Assembly (NCBI RefSeq): GCF_022419205.1 | Contig: NZ_JAJOZU010000003.1 | Location: 1 to 64,000, forward strand | Length of the DNA stretch: 64,000 nt | Reading direction: 5' to 3' | Source: Thermomonas alba | GTDB lineage: Bacteria > Pseudomonadota > Gammaproteobacteria > Xanthomonadales > Xanthomonadaceae | In this document: positions 25,816 through 34,176 of the stretch, piece after piece | Layout of the letters: each line of letters starts with the position of its first letter | Position numbering within the stretch: the stretch's first letter is position 1 | Translations under genes and position numbers: made by a program | The notes under the pieces: model-generated | The model's input: the letters and a program-made list of their open reading frames with translations, nothing else | Databases searched by the model: none | What the model was told of the DNA's origin: nothing

Positions 25816-26706
25816 ATGAGCTGGCTTAAGAAACTGATGCCGGGCACCGGCATTCGCACCGAGGTGAGTGGCGAGCGCAAGCGCAGCGTGCCCGAGGGTC
25901 TGTGGGAGAAGTGCGAGCGCTGCGGCGCCGCACTCTACCGGCCGGAGCTGGAGGAGAACCTCGAAGTCTGCCCGAAGTGCGCCTTCCACATGCCGATCCG
26001 CGCGCGGGTGCGGCTGGCGGCGCTGCTGGACGGCGGGCAGGGGCGCGAGATCGGGGCCGAGCTCGGCCCGACCGACGTCCTCAAGTTCAAGGATCAGAAG
26101 AAGTATTCCGAGCGCATCAAGGCCGCGCAGAAGTCCACCGGCGAGCGTGACGCGCTGGTGGCGCTGGAAGGCCGGCTGATGGGGCGCGAGCTGGTGGCCG
26201 CCGCATTCGAGTTTGCGTTCATGGGCGGCTCGATGGGCTCGGTCGTGGGCGAACGCTTCGCGCTGGCGGCCGAACGCGCGCTGGCGCTGCGCTGCCCGTT
26301 CGTGTGCTTCTCCGCCAGCGGCGGCGCGCGCATGCAGGAAAGCCTGTTCTCGCTGATGCAGATGGCCAAGACCGCGGCTGCGCTGGGCCGCCTGCGCGCG
26401 GCTGGGCTGCCGTACATCTCGGTGCTCACGCACCCGACCACCGGCGGCGTGTCCGCCAGCTTCGCCATGCTGGGCGACCTCAACCTGGCCGAGCCGGGCG
26501 CGCTGATCGGCTTCGCCGGGCAGCGGGTGATCGAGCAGACCGTGCGCGAGAAGCTGCCGGAAGGCTTCCAGCGCAGCGAGTTCCTGCTCCAGCACGGCAC
26601 CGTGGATCAGATCGTGGATCGTCGCGAGATGCGCCAGCGGCTGGCGCACCTGCTGGCGCTGCTGATGAAGCAGCCGGTGCCGGTGGACGCCCCGGAGGCG
26701 GCATGA
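25816..26706 (+). CDS. accD: Acetyl-CoA carboxylase carboxyltransferase beta subunit
   Basis: A 296-aa subunit that transfers carboxyl from biotin to acetyl-CoA in fatty acid synthesis. An N-terminal zinc ribbon ([10 protein letters not shown] ... CPKCAFH) precedes the crotonase-fold core ([30 protein letters not shown]). The 130-bp gap before it holds a TAGACT that could be a -10 box. Its stop overlaps glmM (ATGA), whereas folC follows accD in many relatives. Confidence 0.97.
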   Translation: MSWLKKLMPGTGIRTEVSGERKRSVPEGLWEKCERCGAALYRPELEENLEVCPKCAFHMPIRARVRLAALLDGGQGREIGAELGPTDVLKFKDQKKYSERIKAAQKSTGERDALVALEGRLMGRELVAAAFEFAFMGGSMGSVVGERFALAAERALALRCPFVCFSASGGARMQESLFSLMQMAKTAAALGRLRAAGLPYISVLTHPTTGGVSASFAMLGDLNLAEPGALIGFAGQRVIEQTVREKLPEGFQRSEFLLQHGTVDQIVDRREMRQRLAHLLALLMKQPVPVDAPEAA

Positions 26707-28064
26707 GCGCGCGTCGCTACTTCGGCACCGACGGCATCCGCGGGCGGGTGGGCGAGGGCGCGATCTCGGCCGATTTCGTGCTGCGTCTGGGCAACGCTTA
26801 CGGGCACGCGCTGGCCGCCGCCGCGCGCGAGCGTCAGGAATGGCGCAAGCCGATGGTGGTGATCGGCAAGGACACCCGCATCTCCAACTACATGTTCGAG
26901 GCCGCGCTGGAAGCCGGGCTGGTCGCGGCCGGCGTGGACGTGCAGCTGGTGGGGCCGATGCCGACTCCGGCGGTGGCATATCTCACCCGCTCGCTGCGCG
27001 CCGACGGCGGCATCGTCATCTCCGCTTCGCACAACCCGCATCACGACAACGGCATCAAGTTTTTCTCGGCCCAGGGCGAGAAGCTGGACGACGCCACCGA
27101 GCTGGCGATCGAATCCGCGCTGGAGTTGCCGTTCCGCACCGTGCCGTCCGAATGTCTGGGCAAGGCCGTGCGCACCCGTGATGCGGTCGGGCGCTACGTC
27201 GAGGCCTGCAAGAGCTCGGTGCCGAAGGGCTTCGAGCTCGGCGGCATGCACATCGTGGTGGACTGCGCCAACGGGGCGACTTACCAGCTGGCGCCGTTGG
27301 TGCTGCGCGAGCTGGGTGCGCGGGTGGAGGCGATCGCGGTCGAGCCGAATGGCCTGAACATCAATGCCGGCGTCGGTTCCACCCATCCCGAGGCGCTGGC
27401 GGCGCGGGTGCGCGAGAGCGGCGCCGCGCTGGGGATCGCGTTCGACGGCGACGGCGATCGCGTGCTGTTCGTGGACGCCCAGGGCACTGTGCGCGACGGT
27501 GACGACCTGCTGTACGTGCTGGCCTGCGACTGGCAATCCAGCGGGCGTCTGCGCGGGCCGGTGGTAGGCACCTTGATGAGCAACTATGGGCTGGAGCAGG
27601 CCCTGGCCGCGCGCGGGATCGGCTTCGTGCGCGCCAAGGTCGGCGACCGCTACGTGCACCAGCAGCTGCTGGCGCATGATGGGGTGCTCGGCGGCGAAAC
27701 CAGCGGCCACATCCTGTGCCTGGACCGCGCCAGCACCGGCGATGGCATCGTCAGCGCGCTGCAGGTGCTGGAGGTGCTGCGCCGGCGCGGTATCGGCCTG
27801 GCCGAGGCGGTGCAGGGCCTGCGCAAGCTGCCGCAAAAGACGCTGAATGTGCGCTTCGAGAGGGGCCGCAAGCCGGCCGAGGCGGAATCCGTGCAGATCG
27901 CGCTGGCGCAGGCGCAGCGCGCGGTGGAAGGGCGCGGGCGCGCGTTCCTGCGGCCGTCCGGCACCGAGCCGGTGGTGCGGGTGACGGTCGAAGCCGACGA
28001 CCCCGCGCTGGTCGAGTCCACCGTGCAGGCCCTGGCCGACGCCGTGCGCGCGGCCGCAGTCTGA
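26703..28064 (+). CDS. glmM: Phosphoglucosamine mutase
   Basis: A 453-aa enzyme converting glucosamine-6-phosphate to glucosamine-1-phosphate for UDP-GlcNAc and cell-wall synthesis. The phosphoserine is S109 in [12 protein letters not shown]; metal-binding AFDGDGDR and the C-terminal [11 protein letters not shown] phosphate loop are intact. ATG at 26,703 overlaps the accD stop. Confidence 0.97.
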   Translation: MSARRYFGTDGIRGRVGEGAISADFVLRLGNAYGHALAAAARERQEWRKPMVVIGKDTRISNYMFEAALEAGLVAAGVDVQLVGPMPTPAVAYLTRSLRADGGIVISASHNPHHDNGIKFFSAQGEKLDDATELAIESALELPFRTVPSECLGKAVRTRDAVGRYVEACKSSVPKGFELGGMHIVVDCANGATYQLAPLVLRELGARVEAIAVEPNGLNINAGVGSTHPEALAARVRESGAALGIAFDGDGDRVLFVDAQGTVRDGDDLLYVLACDWQSSGRLRGPVVGTLMSNYGLEQALAARGIGFVRAKVGDRYVHQQLLAHDGVLGGETSGHILCLDRASTGDGIVSALQVLEVLRRRGIGLAEAVQGLRKLPQKTLNVRFERGRKPAEAESVQIALAQAQRAVEGRGRAFLRPSGTEPVVRVTVEADDPALVESTVQALADAVRAAAV

Positions 28065-28134
28065 TTCCGATCAAACCCCGCGCGCGCCGGCGACGGCATA
28101 CTGCGCGGCATTTCCATTTTTTTCGGTCCATACC

Positions 28135-29073
28135 ATGAGCCAGCCGCAGATTCCGACCCTCGACATCCGCCGCTTCGACACCGACCGTGAGGCCTTCGTG
28201 GCCGAGCTGGGCCAGGCCTACCGCGAATGGGGCTTCGCCGGCATCCGCGGCCACGGCATCCCGCAGGAGGTGATCGACGGCGCCTACGATGCCTTCGTCG
28301 CCTTTTTTGCCCTGCCTGAGGACGTGAAGATGAAGTACCACGTTCCCGGAGGCGGCGGCGCGCGCGGCTATACCCCGTTCGGCGTCGAGACGGCCAAGGG
28401 GTCGCAGTACTACGACTTGAAAGAGTTCTGGCACGTCGGCCGCGAGGTGCGCGACGAGAAATATGCCGACGTGATGCCGCCCAACCTGTGGCCGGCGGAA
28501 GTGCCGGAGTTTCGCGCGCGCGCGCTGGCGCTGTACGACGCGCTGGACGCGCTGGGTGCGCGGGTGCTGTCGGCGCTGGCGCTGAACCTCGGGTTGCCCG
28601 AGGACTACTTCGCGGACAAGACCGACAACGGCAATTCGATCCTGCGCCCGATCCACTATCCGCCGATCACCGCCGACGAGATCCCGAACGTGCGCGCCGG
28701 CGCGCACGAGGACATCAACCTGATCACCCTGCTGGTCGGCGCGAGCGCGGAAGGGTTGGAAGTGCTCTCGCGCAAGGGGGAGTGGGTGCCGTTCACCGCG
28801 GATGCCGACACCATCGTGGTCAACATCGGCGACATGCTGCAGCGGCTGACCAACCATGTGCTGCCGTCCACCACCCACCGGGTGGTGAACCCGCCGGGTG
28901 AGAAAGCCCGCCAGCCGCGCTATTCCACCCCATTCTTCCTGCACCCGAATCCGGATTTCGTGATCGACGTGCTGCCCAACTGCGTCAGCGCCGACAACCC
29001 CAGCCGCTATCCAGAGCCGATCACCGCCCAGGGCTACCTGGAAGAGCGCCTGCGCGAGATCAAGCTCAAGTGA
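28135..29073 (+). CDS. Isopenicillin-N-synthase-like 2OG-Fe(II) oxygenase
   Basis: A 312-aa enzyme of the non-haem iron, 2-oxoglutarate family. The DIOX_N region is at the start (WGFAGIRGHGIP). The iron ligands are visible as HED in GAHEDINLITLLV and the distal His in STTHRVVNPP, with RYSTPFF providing the Arg that usually holds 2-oxoglutarate. The substrate cannot be told from the sequence. It is transcribed alone, and a strong hairpin follows its stop. Confidence 0.9.
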   Translation: MSQPQIPTLDIRRFDTDREAFVAELGQAYREWGFAGIRGHGIPQEVIDGAYDAFVAFFALPEDVKMKYHVPGGGGARGYTPFGVETAKGSQYYDLKEFWHVGREVRDEKYADVMPPNLWPAEVPEFRARALALYDALDALGARVLSALALNLGLPEDYFADKTDNGNSILRPIHYPPITADEIPNVRAGAHEDINLITLLVGASAEGLEVLSRKGEWVPFTADADTIVVNIGDMLQRLTNHVLPSTTHRVVNPPGEKARQPRYSTPFFLHPNPDFVIDVLPNCVSADNPSRYPEPITAQGYLEERLREIKLK

Positions 29074-29080
29074 GCACGAT

Positions 29081-29104
29081 GAAGGCCGCCGCAAGGCGGC
29101 CTTC
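29081..29104. terminator. GC-rich hairpin between convergent genes
   Basis: A perfect 10-bp stem (29,081-29,090 with 29,095-29,104) with a GCAA loop follows the oxygenase stop. No T-tract follows. Its place between two convergent genes suggests a bidirectional terminator. Confidence 0.5.
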
Positions 29105-29134
29105 GTGCGTCCGGCGTCGGCTTGCCTGCCTGGC

Positions 29135-29806
29135 TCAGGCCATCCAGAAGAACACGGCGGCCATCCGCTCGTCGGCCAGCACGCTGCCGCGGTAGGCGGT
29201 GGCGCTGTGGATCAGCGCGGTGGTGTACACCAGCAGGCGATTGAAGCGGTTGGGCACGCGCACGTCCTCGACGAAGCTGCCGGGCGGCACGAAACGGGTG
29301 CCGAGCGCATCCACCAGGTTGTCGTGCGGCTTGGTGACGGTGTTGCCACCGAGCTGGCCGTTCGGCAGGCGCTGGCGATAGAAGCTGGTGCCGCAGTCCG
29401 CGGGGGCGTCGGGCAGCAGGTACAGCACGCCGGCATAGCGGCACAGCGAACGCGCGTCGGTATGCGGCCGCGCCTGCGCCTCGCGCGCGCCCACCACCTG
29501 CACGCAGTTGTGGTTCAGGGTCTTGCCGTCGGGTGCCGGCTGCACCCATAGCCGCTTGGCGCCGGTGGCGGCGCGCACGCGCTGCTCCACCATCGCCAGC
29601 TCGTCGGGTTCCAGCGCCGGGATCGCGCGCCGGCCGGGCCAGCTTTCCCGGGTGTGCGGGAAGCCCAGCGCCCAGTCGGGCTTGGCCAGGCAGCGTTCGC
29701 GCACGGCCATGGCGTCGGGCAGCACGTCGTCGAACACCCAGTAGTCGCGGCCCTCGGTGGGCTTGCGGTAGGGCAGGACGCGCATCATCGGGGCGGGGCG
29801 GTTCAT
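29135..29806 (-). CDS. DUF6445-like protein with 2OG-Fe(II) oxygenase fold
   Basis: A 223-aa protein from ATG 29,806 (29,788 is an alternative). RPHTDARSLCRYAGVLYLL carries an HxD iron-binding pair and ALIHSATAYRG a plausible third histidine. This layout resembles small prolyl-hydroxylase-like proteins grouped in DUF6445; no substrate is known. It is transcribed divergently from tpiA across a 68-bp gap. Confidence 0.75.
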   Translation of the reverse strand: MNRPAPMMRVLPYRKPTEGRDYWVFDDVLPDAMAVRERCLAKPDWALGFPHTRESWPGRRAIPALEPDELAMVEQRVRAATGAKRLWVQPAPDGKTLNHNCVQVVGAREAQARPHTDARSLCRYAGVLYLLPDAPADCGTSFYRQRLPNGQLGGNTVTKPHDNLVDALGTRFVPPGSFVEDVRVPNRFNRLLVYTTALIHSATAYRGSVLADERMAAVFFWMA

Positions 29807-29874
29807 GCCGCGGACTATACGGCGGCGGCGGGCGCAATTGCTAAACTTGCGCCCCTTCGCACGGGGAGCACCGC

Positions 29875-30630
29875 ATGCGCCGCAAGATCGTCGCCGGGAA
29901 CTGGAAGCTGCACGGCAGCCGCGCGTTCGCGGCGGCGCTGCTGGCAGAGCTTGCTGCCGGTCGTCCGCAGGGAGTGGAACTGGTGGTGCTGCCGCCCTAT
30001 CCATACCTGCAATCGCTGGCCGCGCCCTGCGTGGAGGCGGGCATCGCGCTGGGCGCGCAGGACTGCAGCGCCCACGACAAGGGGGCCTATACCGGCGAGG
30101 TGGCCGCTGCGATGCTCGCCGACGTCGGCGCGCGCTATGTGCTGGTGGGCCATTCCGAGCGCCGCCAGTATCACGCCGAGAGCAGCGCGCTGGTGGCCGA
30201 GAAGTTCGTCGCCGCGCAGGCGGCCGGGCTGATCCCGGTGCTGTGCGTGGGCGAGCGCCTGGAGGAGCGTGAAGCCGGGCAGACCGAGGCGGTGGTGGCC
30301 GGGCAGCTGCGGCCGGTGTTGGAGCGGGCCGGCGCGGCGGCGTTCGCGCGCGCGGTGGTGGCCTATGAACCGGTCTGGGCGATCGGCACCGGGCGCACCG
30401 CCAGCCCGGAGCAGGCGCAGGCGGTGCACGCCTTCATCCGTGGTGAAGTGGCGGCGTTCGATGCTACAATCGCAAACTCGCTTCCGCTGCTGTACGGCGG
30501 AAGCGTCAAGCCCGACAACGCGGCCAGCCTGTTCGCGCAGGCCGACGTGGACGGCGGGCTGGTCGGCGGCGCCTCGCTGGTGGCCGCGGATTTCCTGGCC
30601 ATCGCGCAGGCGGCGGCCGACCTCACCTGA
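29875..30630 (+). CDS. tpiA: Triosephosphate isomerase
   Basis: A 251-aa glycolytic enzyme interconverting dihydroxyacetone phosphate and glyceraldehyde-3-phosphate. The active-site segments are visible: AGNWKLHGS (Lys), LVGHSERRQ (His) and VVAYEPVWAIGTGR (Glu). TAAACT at 29,842-29,847 could be the -10 box. secG follows 11 bp later. Confidence 0.97.
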   Translation: MRRKIVAGNWKLHGSRAFAAALLAELAAGRPQGVELVVLPPYPYLQSLAAPCVEAGIALGAQDCSAHDKGAYTGEVAAAMLADVGARYVLVGHSERRQYHAESSALVAEKFVAAQAAGLIPVLCVGERLEEREAGQTEAVVAGQLRPVLERAGAAAFARAVVAYEPVWAIGTGRTASPEQAQAVHAFIRGEVAAFDATIANSLPLLYGGSVKPDNAASLFAQADVDGGLVGGASLVAADFLAIAQAAADLT

Positions 30631-30641
30631 GAACGCGCGAC

Positions 30642-31025
30642 ATGCTGCTGCAACTCGTCAACATCCTCTACGTGCTGGTGGCCATCGCCATCATCGCCTT
30701 CGTGCTGCTCCAGCAGGGATCTGGCGCGCAATCCGGTTCCGGCTTTGGCGGCGGCGCCTCGGCTACGGTGTTCGGCGCGCGCGGCGCGTCGAACTTCCTG
30801 AGCAAGACCACCAAGTGGCTGGCCATCGTGTTCTTCACCGTGAGCATGGGCATGGCCATGTACGCCAGCAAGCAGGGCAAGGGCGGCCCGGCCAAGCCCG
30901 ACCTCGGCCTGATGGCGCAGCAGCCGGTGCCCACCGCCCCGGCCACGCCGGCTGCGCAGGTGCCCGCCGCCCAGATCCCCGCCACGCCGGCGGAGCAGGC
31001 ACCCGCCCCCGCCCCCGGCAAGTGA
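30642..31025 (+). CDS. secG: Preprotein translocase subunit SecG
   Basis: A 127-aa inner-membrane component of the SecYEG channel. Two membrane helices (about 5-25 and 50-72) flank the conserved GSGAQSGSGFGGGA loop. The alanine/proline-rich tail is long but common in this group. It follows tpiA closely and precedes tRNA-Leu. Confidence 0.95.
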   Translation: MLLQLVNILYVLVAIAIIAFVLLQQGSGAQSGSGFGGGASATVFGARGASNFLSKTTKWLAIVFFTVSMGMAMYASKQGKGGPAKPDLGLMAQQPVPTAPATPAAQVPAAQIPATPAEQAPAPAPGK

Positions 31026-31059
31026 CGCCGGCGGCGGCAGGTTCTAGAATCCACGCATT

Positions 31060-31144
31060 GCCCAGGTGGCGGAATTGGTAGACGCACTACCTTGAGGTGG
31101 TAGCGACGCAAGTCGTGGGGGTTCGAGTCCCCCCTTGGGCACCA
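31060..31144 (+). tRNA. tRNA-Leu (GAG)
   Basis: The 85-nt cloverleaf has acceptor arms GCCCAGG/CTTGGGC, anticodon stem CTACC/GGTAG with loop TTGAGGT (anticodon GAG), a long variable arm typical of class II tRNAs, T-arm GGGTTCGAGTCCC and an encoded CCA end. A TAGAAT at 31,045-31,050 lies about where a -10 box would be. Confidence 0.97.
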
Positions 31145-31151
31145 ACGCCAG

Positions 31152-31180
31152 GAACCCCGCTTCGGCGGGGTTTCTTTTTT
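31152..31180 (+). terminator. Intrinsic terminator after tRNA-Leu
   Basis: A 9-bp stem (GAACCCCGC with GCGGGGTTT, TTCG loop) is followed by a T-rich run. It ends the secG/tRNA-Leu transcript. Confidence 0.9.
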
Positions 31181-31260
31181 CCGCCGCGCGGCGGGCGCGA
31201 TGGGTGCGACGCGCCTGCGGCGAGGGGGCGGGGCGATATGACGGCGCTGGTCCGGGGTGA

Positions 31261-31833
31261 TCAATCCGCCGCGGACGCGCGCGCGGCCTGGTGCCAGGCG
31301 CGCAGGCCCTGCACGGCGAGGAGCACGAAGCCGGCGTACAGCGCGGCGGTGATGTACAGGTGTTTGCTGGTGAACATGCCGACGTACGCCACGTCCACCA
31401 CGATCCACATCCACCAGGCGGCGACGTGGCGGCGGTTCTGCCAGAACTGGCCGACCAGGCTGAGCGCGGTGAGCATCGCATCCAGCCAGGGCAGCGCGGC
31501 GTTGGTATAGGTGTGCATGAACGCACCCAGTGCCAGCCCGCCGGCGATCCCGGTGAGCAGGTGCCGCCATGCCGCGGTGGCTGGCAGGGCGGCGATCCGC
31601 ACCTGGCCGCCGGCGTCCAGATGCCGCAGCCAGCGCCGCCAGCCAGCGATCAGCATCGCCACCCAGAACAGCTGCAGCAGCACTTCCGAATACAGGCGTG
31701 CTTCGAGGTACACCCACAGATACACCGCCACCGAGGTCAGGCCGACCGGATAACACCACGGACTGCGGCGGGTGGTCAGCCACACCGCAGCGGCGCTCAG
31801 CGCCGCCGCGGTGAGTTCGTGCAGCGGTATCAC
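31261..31833 (-). CDS. pnuT: PnuC-family vitamin transporter, probably thiamine (PnuT-type)
   Basis: A 190-aa inner-membrane protein with about seven hydrophobic helices and the PnuC signatures WVYLEARLYSEVLLQLFW and WWMWIVVDVAYVGMF. PnuC relatives import vitamins by facilitated diffusion. The family member is chosen by context: GTG at 31,833 overlaps the stop (GTGA) of a TonB receptor whose leader carries a TPP riboswitch, so thiamine is the likely substrate rather than nicotinamide riboside. The sequence alone does not prove substrate. Confidence 0.82.
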   Translation of the reverse strand: MIPLHELTAAALSAAAVWLTTRRSPWCYPVGLTSVAVYLWVYLEARLYSEVLLQLFWVAMLIAGWRRWLRHLDAGGQVRIAALPATAAWRHLLTGIAGGLALGAFMHTYTNAALPWLDAMLTALSLVGQFWQNRRHVAAWWMWIVVDVAYVGMFTSKHLYITAALYAGFVLLAVQGLRAWHQAARASAAD

Positions 31834-33986
31834 AGCCCCACGCGCAGGCTCAGCCGCGCCAGCCGCGGGGCGCCAGGGAACAGGTAGGTATCGCCATAGG
31901 CGCTGCCGACGTCGCGCCAGTAGCGGCGATCGAACAGGTTGTCGATGCCCAGCTGCACGCTGAGCGGATGCGCGCCCCATTGGCCCTGCCAGCGCAGGCC
32001 GGCGTCGAACACGTCATAGGCCGGCGCACGCACGCTGCCGTCGGCGGTGGCGGGATTGCTGGCGGCGTGCCGCCAGCCGCCCTGAACGCCGACCTGCGGC
32101 CACCACGGCAGCCGATAGTCCAGCTGCACGCTGCTGCGCCAGGCCGGTACGTTGGCCAGCTGATGGCCTTCGTAAGCCGGGGTCCCGGTGCCGCTCGCAC
32201 GTGCGCGCAGCAGCGCCACGCTGGCATCCAGCCGCAGCGCCTCGGTCAGCGTTCCGTGGGCCGCCAGCTCAATCCCGGTACGGGTTTCCTGGCCGCGCTC
32301 GACGAAGCTGTAGCCAGCGCTGCTGGCATCCGGCTGGGCGAACTGGTAAGGCTGGCGCATGCGGAACAGGGCGGCCTGCAGGTCCACGCGATCCTGCCAG
32401 CGGTACTTCACGCCGGTTTCGAGCTGCCGCGACAGGCGCGGGCCCAGCACTTCGCCGTCATTGCTGGTCCAGAACGGCGCTTCCTTGCCCAGCGCCAGCC
32501 CTTCGCTGTAGCTGGCATACAGGCTGAGCGCAGCCTGCGGCTGGAAGATCATCGCCACCTGCGGCAGGGTGCGCTGCAGGCGGGTGGTGCGGGTGACGGC
32601 GGCATGCTTGTCGCGCGCGGTTTCGTCCAGATGCGCGGCCTGCACCCCGGCCAGCAGCTGCCAGTACGCGCCCAGCGCGATCCGGTCCAGCGCGAAGACC
32701 GCCCGTTGGCGGCTGTCCAGCCGCCGCACGCGCGGGCCGGGCTGTTTGGGTGAAGGCGCATACACCGGCGGGTCGAGGTCGTCGATATTGGCGCTGCCGA
32801 CGTACTCGTTGACGCTGGCGCGGCGGGTGATGCTGCGGTGGCGCCAGTCCGCGCCCAGGGTCAGCACGTGCTGCAGCGCGCCGGTGGCGAAGCGGCCTTC
32901 CAGGCTGACGCGCGCGCTGTCGCTGATGCGCGTGTCGTCGGGGCTGCGGTAGTCGTAGATGTCGTATTCGCCGTTCGGCCCGAAATGATTGCCAGGCAGG
33001 CTGGCGCAGGCGGCCACGTAGTAGCAGCCGTAGGCGAAGGCGACGTTGTCGTCGATGGCGCTGCGGCTGCGGCCGGCGGCCAGGCGCAGCGTCCAGGCAT
33101 CGCCCAGGTCATGGCGCAGGCGCGCGGCGGCGTTGGTCGAATGGATGCGCACGGGCTGCTGCCAGGGTTGATAGCCCAGCATCCGGGTCGGATCCGGGTG
33201 CGGCGGCAGGCGCGTGCCGCCCAGCAGCTGGTAGCCCGAAGCCGAGCGCTGCGCGCTGTGCTGGTCGCTCACGTCCAGCTCCAGGCGGGTTGCCGCATTC
33301 GGCACCCAGTCGGCGGCGAGCGCGGCCAGCGCGCGATGGCCATCGGCATGGCGCACGTAGGCATGCATGTCGTCCCAGGCCAGGTTGGCGCGCACTCCGA
33401 AGTCCGGCGTCAGCCATTGGCCCGCGTCCAGCGCGACATAGCGCGAGCCGTGCGAATCGGTGCCGAGCGTGAGCGTGCGCACGTCGGCCGGGCGCTTGCT
33501 GACGAAGTTCACCACGCCGCCCGGTTCGAGCACCCCGGCGTCGATCCCGGCCAGGCCCTTGAGCACTTCCACCTGCTGCTTGTCCTCCAGCGCGATGGTC
33601 TGCTCGCCGGTCATGGCCAGGCCGTTGAAGCGGTAGCCGCTGCCCAGGTCCAGCGGATAGCCGCGGATGTTGATGTTCTGGTAGTAGCCGACCGGCGCGT
33701 AGTTGTCGCCGAGCGCGGCATCCTCGCGCGCCAGTTCGCTCAGGCTGCGGATCTGGCGGGCGTCGAGGCGGTCGCGGCCGATCACGTCCAGGCTGGCCGG
33801 GATGTCCTGCGCGCGGGCCGCGCCCCAGCTTTGCAGGCTGGAATCGGCAGTGCTTGCGGTGCCGTGGACCTGCACGGTCGGCAAGCGGGTGATGCGGTCG
33901 CGTTGGGGGGAAGCGTCGTCCGTCGTGGCAGCCTGGGCCAGCAGCGGCAGCAGAGCGAGCAGCAGGGGAGAGAGAGAAAGCTTCAT
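31830..33986 (-). CDS. TonB-dependent outer-membrane receptor under TPP-riboswitch control
   Basis: A 718-aa outer-membrane transporter. A signal peptide (LSPLLLALLPLLAQA) is followed by a TonB box (RLPTVQVHG), plug domain (about 45-180; NINIRGYPLD, GGVVNFVSKRP) and a 22-strand barrel ending in RLSLRVGL. ATG at 33,986 is chosen because it gives the signal peptide right at the start; a longer frame to 34,091 would run into the riboswitch. With the riboswitch upstream and a PnuC-family gene overlapping downstream, it most likely takes up thiamine or a thiamine phosphate. Confidence 0.92.
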   Translation of the reverse strand: MKLSLSPLLLALLPLLAQAATTDDASPQRDRITRLPTVQVHGTASTADSSLQSWGAARAQDIPASLDVIGRDRLDARQIRSLSELAREDAALGDNYAPVGYYQNINIRGYPLDLGSGYRFNGLAMTGEQTIALEDKQQVEVLKGLAGIDAGVLEPGGVVNFVSKRPADVRTLTLGTDSHGSRYVALDAGQWLTPDFGVRANLAWDDMHAYVRHADGHRALAALAADWVPNAATRLELDVSDQHSAQRSASGYQLLGGTRLPPHPDPTRMLGYQPWQQPVRIHSTNAAARLRHDLGDAWTLRLAAGRSRSAIDDNVAFAYGCYYVAACASLPGNHFGPNGEYDIYDYRSPDDTRISDSARVSLEGRFATGALQHVLTLGADWRHRSITRRASVNEYVGSANIDDLDPPVYAPSPKQPGPRVRRLDSRQRAVFALDRIALGAYWQLLAGVQAAHLDETARDKHAAVTRTTRLQRTLPQVAMIFQPQAALSLYASYSEGLALGKEAPFWTSNDGEVLGPRLSRQLETGVKYRWQDRVDLQAALFRMRQPYQFAQPDASSAGYSFVERGQETRTGIELAAHGTLTEALRLDASVALLRARASGTGTPAYEGHQLANVPAWRSSVQLDYRLPWWPQVGVQGGWRHAASNPATADGSVRAPAYDVFDAGLRWQGQWGAHPLSVQLGIDNLFDRRYWRDVGSAYGDTYLFPGAPRLARLSLRVGL

Positions 33987-34053
33987 CGTCGTCGTCGGTT
34001 GGAGGGACGAAGCGACGGCAGGCGGGTGCCTGCATCGGCACGCCGCCATGATC

Positions 34054-34132
34054 AAGCTCCCTACGCCGGTGCGAACCGGATCAGGTTCCAAGGGACTCTC
34101 TCAGCCCGGATCCATGCCGGGCACCCCCGCTT
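34054..34132 (-). promoter_or_regulatory. TPP riboswitch (THI element)
   Basis: Read on the minus strand it has the conserved blocks of the thiamine-pyrophosphate aptamer in order: GGGGGTGCCCGG, CTGAGAGAGTCCC, ACCTGATCCGG and GCGTAGGGA, closed by a P1 helix AAGC/GCTT. It lies about 70 nt before the start of the TonB receptor, the normal place. TPP binding is expected to shut down the receptor-transporter operon; whether by termination or by hiding the ribosome site is not clear. Confidence 0.95.
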
Positions 34133-34176
34133 CTGCGCGGTATTGAAGCACAGCCGGGCCTGCGTCGGCCAGCGCG

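Noticed and set aside
31261-31833. Nicotinamide riboside transporter PnuC as specific call
   Set aside because: The TPP riboswitch and overlap with the TonB receptor favour a thiamine transporter of the same family.
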